In this document: in pieces, positions 9,802 to 14,350 of the stretch | How positions within the stretch are numbered: the stretch's first letter is position 1 | Layout of the letters: every line of letters starts with the position of its first letter | Assembly (NCBI GenBank): GCA_025201765.1 | Contig: MU623715.1 | Span: forward strand, 1 to 14,350 | Reading direction: 5' to 3' | Source: Daldinia sp. FL1419 | Lineage: Eukaryota; Ascomycota; Sordariomycetes; Xylariales; Hypoxylaceae | Length of the DNA stretch: 14,350 nt | Made by a program: the position numbers and the translations under genes | The notes under the pieces: model-generated | What the model saw: only the letters and a program-made list of their open reading frames with translations | Database searches by the model: none | Told to the model about the DNA's origin: nothing

Positions 9802-9985
9802 TAAATAAGAACTTTAATAACTCTTATAAGATATGCCCTACATTTTTATTATATAAAATTCTATAAAAAAATTAATAATTTTATACTTAAGAACTTAAAT
9901 TAATTAAATAAGAAAATAACTCTTAAAAACCTATTTATTTCTAAAAAAACCTATAGAGATTTTAAAAAAGTTCTACCCCAGTTTA
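9802..9985 (-). mobile_element. LTR of element copy B, minus orientation, internally deleted
   Basis: TAAATAAGAACTTTAATAACTC and AAGATATGCCCTA match the first 40 bases of the 471-852 LTR. The sequence then jumps to the equivalent of about 671 (TATTATATAAAATTCTAT) and continues to the end, GTTTA at 9985, directly followed by the internal sequence AAATTCCCTAAAATTAACAA, homologous to 853 onward. About 160-200 bp are missing compared with the full LTR. Confidence 0.75.
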
Positions 9986-12000
9986 AAATTCCCTAAAATT
10001 AACAATATTACTTATAAATAAATTAATTTTAATAAAAAGAATTGGAAAACTATTTTAAAAAAATTAATTAAACTTTATATAAATTTAAAAGAAAATTTTT
10101 AATTTTTTAAATCTTTTAATTAATATATATATAATTTCCCTACTTTTTAACCTTTAAACATTTAGTTATTTTATTTAATGTTTTTTAATTTTATTTATTT
10201 ACCTATTTAACTAATCAATTATCGTTATTAAATTATATATGGTTAAAAATTCGTTTAAATCCATCCTATCCTAGCCATTTTAATAATATATTTAACTACA
10301 ATTTAATTATTAACTTTATTAACATCTTTCCAAATTATATATATAAATTAAATCTTTTTTATTCAAAATAAGTAACGCACTACAATCCATAAGTTATATA
10401 GTTATTTAATTATAAATCTTTAAGGGTATTGTTCAAAATAGGTTCTAATATATGCTTATGGCTTTACTTTATATTATACATCTTAATCAACTTATATTTA
10501 AGTAAATTAATAATTTTATTAATTTTAGGCATTTTCTTTTAAGGTACCTGTTTTAGTAATGGATCTACACTTTTGATTATTTTAAAGGTTTTGATAACTA
10601 TTAGTACTGGTGCGGAATCATTAATTACTCGTATTTTTATTAATTTGGTTAGTGATTTTATATAATTATTGAGCTTTTTATAATAGTTATTATTTTTGAT
10701 TATTTGGCCTGATCAGGTGGAATATAAGCTCGTAAAAAAGAAAATTATGTTGTAGAGGATAAAAAAGAATGTTAAAAGAAGAAGAAGAGGGAATTAATGA
10801 TATTTTATGCTTTAATTTATAATCGTCGCCACTTAAATTAGTAAGTATTTATTGGTTGTAGTTATGTGGTATGTATATTTTGAACTTATATATAAATATT
10901 GAGTGGTGTTTTTTAGTAGTTTAATTATATTGATTATAAATAACATCTTTCGTTTCAATATTATAGCTTAATGTCATGGCTTTCTTCCTTCTTTTCTTTT
11001 TTCCTTTTTCTTTTTCTTTCTGGGGTTTATTTTTTAATTTTTTACTTTATTTATTATAAAATACTTTATTACATTTAATTAGTTATTATTTAATAATTTT
11101 AAATATTAAATTAACTTAAAATATATTTTTAATTTAAGTTAATAAATATAAGTTTTTTAAGTAATAATTTTTTATTAATATTATTATTAATAATTAATAT
11201 TTTGGATAATTGTGAGAATAATAACTTAAACAATTAATTTATTATTATTCTTTCATTTAATTGTGCTCCTGCAGTACAATTTAATCAAATTAATGATATT
11301 AATGAATTTAAGAAATATTAGAAATTAATTGTTTATATTAATCCTCTCCTCAATTTTTATTATCTTATAAATGACTTTTTTAAAGTATCTTAAATAAATC
11401 CTGGTTAATTAGAACGTCTAAATATTTAGTATAATATAATTTAAGGTTTTTGGCAGCATTGCAACTAATTGCTATATCTAGTAAAAAATTATTAATATTG
11501 ACTTTTAGAAGAACAATCCTTATTATCCTCATTATTTTAATATAATTTTATTATAATTATTAATTGAATAATCTAATATATATATTGATATTTATAAAAA
11601 TAGTTTTATTAATAAATATATAACCAAAATTTTAATTAATTCTTGTTGTATAAGAGGCTTAATGATTTAGGTGTTTGGCTTTCTGAATGAGGTTCTTTGT
11701 AAGCTCTGCGAAAATCATTTCTAATTATTTGATTCTAAGATTTGTACTGGTATATAACTATTTTTTAATTATTATATTTTTTTTTAACAAAAATGATTAT
11801 AATAATTATTTATATATTATAATTAAATGTAATCTTTAAGTTTTAAAGCTTAAATTCCTTTATGTTCGAATTGATCGTGTGCTTCTTATTTATAAGGACA
11901 TAATTGAAGAAAATTTCCTAATAATTAATAAATATAATGGTTGGAGATTAACGAGGAAAATACTTTCTTAGGTGTAAAAAAAAAAAAAAAGAAGGCAATG
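9986..12000 (-). pseudogene. Broken long reading frame of element copy B (ORF2-like)
   Basis: Collinear with 853-3780 of copy A apart from one 888-bp gap at about 10703. Minus-strand stretches that match copy A include TPKKVFSSLISNHYIY near 11975-11915, NFLLDIAISCNAAKNLKLYY near 11490-11435, LNCTAGAQLNERI near 11284-11245, LKHKISLIPSSSSFN near 10815-10770, NNNYYKKLNNYIKSL near 10690-10645 and NDSAPVLIVIKTFKIIKSVD near 10620-10560. Copy A carries the transition-altered equivalent at each place. Across 10700-11030 G is kept and C is lost on the plus strand, the opposite of copy A, so the two copies together recover more of the ancestral residues than either alone. The function is not recognised and no RT or integrase motif is seen. 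Several small indels shift the frame. Confidence 0.5.
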
Positions 12001-12297
12001 ATATTGAAATATTGCTGTATAACGAATGCAATAATTTAATTATTAGTTGATGTTTGTATATATAAAATTTAAAAATAAAATAAGAGAAAATTTAAATAAT
12101 AATAATAAAAAATTTTGGTTGGTTTAATATATATTCCTAACCAGGGTTGTAACTGTCGTTGTTGTAGTAGGGGCCAATAAATGCCCTTTTGTCTAATTGT
12201 GTATTTAATAATAGGAGGGTTTTGCTGTATAGTATCTATAAAAGGTGTTAATAAAGGTGCTAGGGGCTGGTAAGGGTGCTTTATAAGGTAATAATGT
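12001..12297 (-). pseudogene. Upstream internal segment of copy B (ORF1-like 3' part, Pro/Thr-rich)
   Basis: On the minus strand the frames read LLPYKAPLPAPSTF near 12294-12253, FYRYYTAKPSYY near 12245-12210 and, in a neighbouring frame, AFIGPYYNNDSYNPG near 12188-12145, matching the HYNNYNP stretch of copy A. 12206-12300 also matches 8341-8440. Homology to copy A stops near 12205 (about 3975 in A), so the copies either recombined or belong to related subfamilies differing in the upstream frame. Confidence 0.4.
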
Positions 12298-12424
12298 GTT
12301 GATTAAACAAGAAAGAATTTTTGAGGGCCTATTTATATCTAGAAAAAGCCTGTAAAAAGCTTAAAAAAGGTTATTCTATAGAAGTTAAAAGTAGTTTTAA
12401 TTATATAATTACGTTATGTAATTT
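12298..12424 (-). mobile_element. Truncated LTR at the right side of copy B, minus orientation
   Basis: TTGATTAAACAAGAAAGAAT and GCCTATTTATATCTAGAAAA match 727-771 of the first LTR (including its TATA region read on the minus strand). Then AAAGTAGTTTTAATTATATAATTACGTT matches the reverse complement of the array-type LTR start (7018-7050). The inner part of the LTR and any primer-binding site of copy B are missing, which indicates a deletion at this junction. Confidence 0.6.
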
Positions 12425-12812
12425 AATATGTGGTTAAATATAAGGTTAATTAATTAAGATGTAGTTGGGTGCAATGTAAGGCTAGTTAATCAAAAGAGGC
12501 TAACATGGCTGGTCAATTAGAAAAAAGTTTATATATTTGGTTAATAAATGTAAATAATTTATAAAACCCTTAAAATCTAAACTTTTTTAGTTTAAAAAAA
12601 TATTTTAATATCTTAATAAAAAAAGAAAAATTAATAAAAATTAAAAAAATTATATATATAAGGTTATTTAAAATTTAAAAATTATAAGGTTAATATATAG
12701 GGTTGTTATGTTAAGTAAGGTGCTATTTTTTTGTTACCCATACATTTTTGTTATGATAAAAAACCTTAAGAAAATTTAAGGCATTTAATTTATTTTCTAA
12801 GTAGATTATAAC
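12425..12812. other. A+T-rich region with G-retaining patches, no gene
   Basis: 12441-12530 keeps G on the plus strand (GATGTAGTTGGGTGCAATG, AAGGCTAGTTAATC, AGAGGCTAACATGGCTGG), with a loose repetition of a GGYTARTTAAT-like motif. Beyond it, TAAGGTTA recurs near 12660 and 12688. No reading frame of note and no known element sequence was recognised. Confidence 0.4.
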
Positions 12813-12896
12813 AATCTCAATTCCTAATTATATGGCTTTAACTCCTAATCATATAATTTCAACTCTTAATTACAAAATTTCAACTCCATTCTATAT
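12813..12896. repeat. 21-bp tandem repeat, four units
   Basis: Units at 12813-12833, 12834-12854, 12855-12875 and 12876-12896 share the core TTCAACTCYTAATYAYA with transitions between copies. The 21-bp period keeps the frame, so an in-frame translation is a 7-residue repeat (ALTPNHI, ISTLNYK, ISTPFYI on the plus strand). A repeat of coding origin on either strand is possible. The small plus-strand frame over it (12832-13017) is very A+T-rich and is not supported as a gene. Confidence 0.65.
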
Positions 12897-13610
12897 TATT
12901 TTAAAGATTTTTAAAAAAATTATAAATATCAAAAAAATAATAGTTTTAAATACACTCTATCTTCTCCATATAAATAAACTAATTAAATTAATAAAAACTA
13001 ACTCTAAAATTATATAGCATTTTTTATAGATTTTCATAAATATTATCACTTAACTATTAATCTCATAATAATTACTATAAATCAATATAATAATTCCAAT
13101 ATCCTTAACACTTATATTTAATTGTTTAATTAGCCCTATTTTCATAAACACATACTCCAAAAATAACTCAAACTCCATAACTATTCTCTTTTCATAACAA
13201 TATCTATAAAATCTCATAAATCTCTATAACCTTAACTATAAACCCTATAAATCTCTATAAATTTTTATAAATCTCTAATATAAATCCTTATATAAATTTT
13301 ATTTATATTATACTAAAAATTTATATTTATTCCATTTTTAATATTTTAGATTTCTAAATTATTATAAAAGGTATTCCTAATATATATATTATCTAATCAG
13401 GCAATTTTTAATTATTTTTCATATTAGGGATTTTCCGATACTAATTATGTAAAGATTTAAATACATTAAAATTATTTCAAAATTTCAAAATTAAATTGAT
13501 TTTCCTTATTCTTCATTTTCTCAAACTTTATCCTAAAACTATATTCATATTAATCAAATAATAACAATCCTAATTAAAACAATATAAATAATATTAATAA
13601 CATATTTTTA
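12897..13610 (-). pseudogene. Possible leader and gag-like remnant downstream of the 13.6-kb primer-binding site
   Basis: This interval lies where gag would be for an element transcribed leftward from the LTR at 13692-14073. Minus-strand readings include a short YRKIPNMKNN...KLPD stretch near 13440-13400, followed by GIPF and KMEW-like residues. KLPD followed by a G-x-P/F region resembles the N-terminal part of some fungal Ty3-like gag proteins, but the match is only a few residues. Farther on, the plus strand repeats AAATCTCTATA (13215-13275). Stops are frequent, and nothing resembles the ORF1-like frame of copy A. Low confidence; it may simply be decayed noncoding DNA. Confidence 0.2.
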
Positions 13611-13690
13611 AATTTTATAATTATCAATTTTAATAAATATTAATCCTCTTAAGATTAAGGTTGTAAATTTAAATCCTATAATAATCACCA
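13611..13690 (+). other. tRNA-like sequence ending in CCA next to an LTR: primer-binding site with an extended tRNA match
   Basis: Read on the plus strand, 13641-13690 folds as the 3' half of a tRNA. It has an anticodon stem TAATC (13641-13645) pairing with GATTA (13653-13657) around a 7-base loop CTCTTAA, and a variable loop AGGTT. The T-stem is GTAAA/CCTAT (13663-13667, 13675-13679), which pairs fully if A and T are reverted to G and C at mutated sites, around a TTTAAAT loop fitting TTCRANY. Then come AATAATC, A and CCA (13688-13690). One base (13691) separates CCA from the LTR. On the minus strand this is a TGG-starting primer-binding site just inside a 5' LTR. The loop reads as anticodon CTT (Lys) or as a mutated CCT (Arg). 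The D-arm (TATC/AATA at 13622-13639) is plausible, but the 5' acceptor strand pairs poorly. Nuclear tRNA genes do not encode CCA, which favours a copied tRNA over a resident tRNA gene. Confidence 0.6.
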
Positions 13691-13691
13691 C

Positions 13692-14073
13692 TAAATAAAA
13701 ACTCTAATAACTCCTACAGGATATACCCTATACTTCAACTAACCTATAACAAACCAAAAACTATATAAACTCAAAAATACAAAATAACTATATCCTAAAA
13801 AAGGGAATAAATTAATCAAATAAAAAGACTAATATAAGTGATTATTTGCCAATAATAACACATACAATAAGATTATAAACCAAAAATATATATTATTCAT
13901 ATAAAACTCTATAAAAACAATCTCTAAAGAACTATATATATCTTAAACTAATCAAACAAGAAAACAACTCCTAAAAACCTATTTATATCCAAAAGAACTG
14001 TAAACCTTAGAAGAGAAGGCCAACAAGGTCCTTCAAGGTAGCTCCTATTACCTAATCACACTACCCTGGTTCA
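13692..14073 (-). mobile_element. LTR (copy C), 382 bp, minus orientation, 5' LTR beside the primer-binding site
   Basis: It aligns over its whole length with 471-852 without net indels. Its start TAAATAAAAAC is TGAACAGGAGC after G-to-A and C-to-T changes, and its right end CTACCCTGGTTCA is the best preserved LTR terminus in the window, followed by atata. The first half has lost nearly all G but kept C; 14010-14073 keeps both. Orientation follows from the tRNA-like primer-binding site on its left, from the GGATATAAATAGG TATA-like box on the minus strand, and from the conserved termini. Flanking bases give at most a weak atat duplication, so which 3' LTR it belonged to (9802-9985, 471-852 or another) cannot be settled. 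Confidence 0.8.
13978..13990 (-). promoter_or_regulatory. TATA-like box of the LTR promoter
   Basis: The minus strand reads GGATATAAATAGG, about 83 bases inside the LTR from its GGTTCA end. The same box occurs at the same LTR position in array copies on the plus strand (for example AAATATAAATAAACCC and GGATGTAAATAGGCC). This is the main reason for calling the outer LTRs minus and the array plus. Its promoter function is inferred, not shown. Confidence 0.45.
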
Positions 14074-14350
14074 ATATAATAAATATAAATAAATATAAAA
14101 AATAAATCCATATTAATTTAAAAATAAATTCCAAAAATAAATAATATAAGAATTAATTTATTAAAATTAATTATATCATTAATTATTTTTATAATTATTT
14201 ATAATTATAATATTTTTAAATTAAAATTTTAAAATTTATTTATAATTATTTTATAAATTTAATAAATTAAATTATAATATTTTTTTATTTTATTAATAAA
14301 TTAATATACTTTAATTAATATTTAATAATATATAATTTTAATAATATATA
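14074..14350. other. A+T-rich filler
   Basis: Low-complexity A+T sequence outside the last LTR. No gene, repeat family member or motif is recognised. Confidence 0.55.

Noticed and set aside
12832..13017. 61-codon plus-strand ORF starting MALTPNHI
   Set aside because: Its composition is what A+T-rich DNA gives (mostly I, K, N, L), it begins inside a 21-bp tandem repeat, and no ribosome or promoter context or domain is seen. It is probably chance.
13611..13690. A functional tRNA-Lys gene
   Set aside because: The 5' acceptor strand does not pair well, the T-stem is broken by transitions, and CCA is encoded and abuts an LTR. A PBS-related relic fits better.
1..14350. Mitochondrial, apicomplexan or bacterial origin suggested by the extreme A+T content
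   Set aside because: LTRs with TG...CA ends, an apparent PBS and transition-only divergence between repeat copies point to mutated fungal repeats; no mitochondrial gene, rRNA or bacterial gene is visible.

Overview
The window is extremely A+T-rich (about 80-85% by eye) and I see no intact gene in it. It looks like an old transposable-element graveyard from a filamentous fungus, most likely an ascomycete. Repeat copies that can be aligned within the window differ almost only by transitions (C to T or G to A), with very few transversions or indels, and every long reading frame is broken by stops that a single transition creates. This is the footprint of repeat-induced point mutation (RIP) or a similar deaminase-driven process. 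No species can be named from the sequence.

Layout. (1) 1-470: A+T-rich filler. (2) 471-852: an LTR in minus orientation, joined to an internal region (about 853-4800) carrying two broken minus-strand reading frames. (3) 4932-8016: at least ten LTR-derived units in plus orientation, several of them tandem units cut at the LTR TATA box. (4) About 8017-8645: a less damaged internal fragment. (5) 8749-9699: two plus-orientation solo LTRs and a minus LTR stub. (6) 9802-12424: a second minus-strand element copy with a shortened LTR on each side; it lacks 888 bp present in the first copy. (7) 12425-13610: A+T-rich sequence with a 21-bp tandem repeat and a possible gag leader remnant. (8) 13611-13690: a tRNA-like sequence ending in CCA one base before an LTR, which I read as a primer-binding site. 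(9) 13692-14073: a second full-length LTR of exactly 382 bp, the same length as the one at 471-852. (10) 14074-14350: A+T-rich filler.

How it fits together. The LTRs start TG and end CA, with TGAAC/GTTCA termini in the least damaged copies. A TATA-box-like sequence places the promoter on the minus strand for the outer LTRs and on the plus strand for the central array. The outer elements would have been transcribed right to left, from the LTR and primer-binding site at 13.6-14.1 kb. The shared internal region has readable protein-like stretches but no reverse transcriptase, RNase H or integrase motif that I can recognise. It may be a non-autonomous LTR element, or an LTR element carrying an unfamiliar cargo protein.
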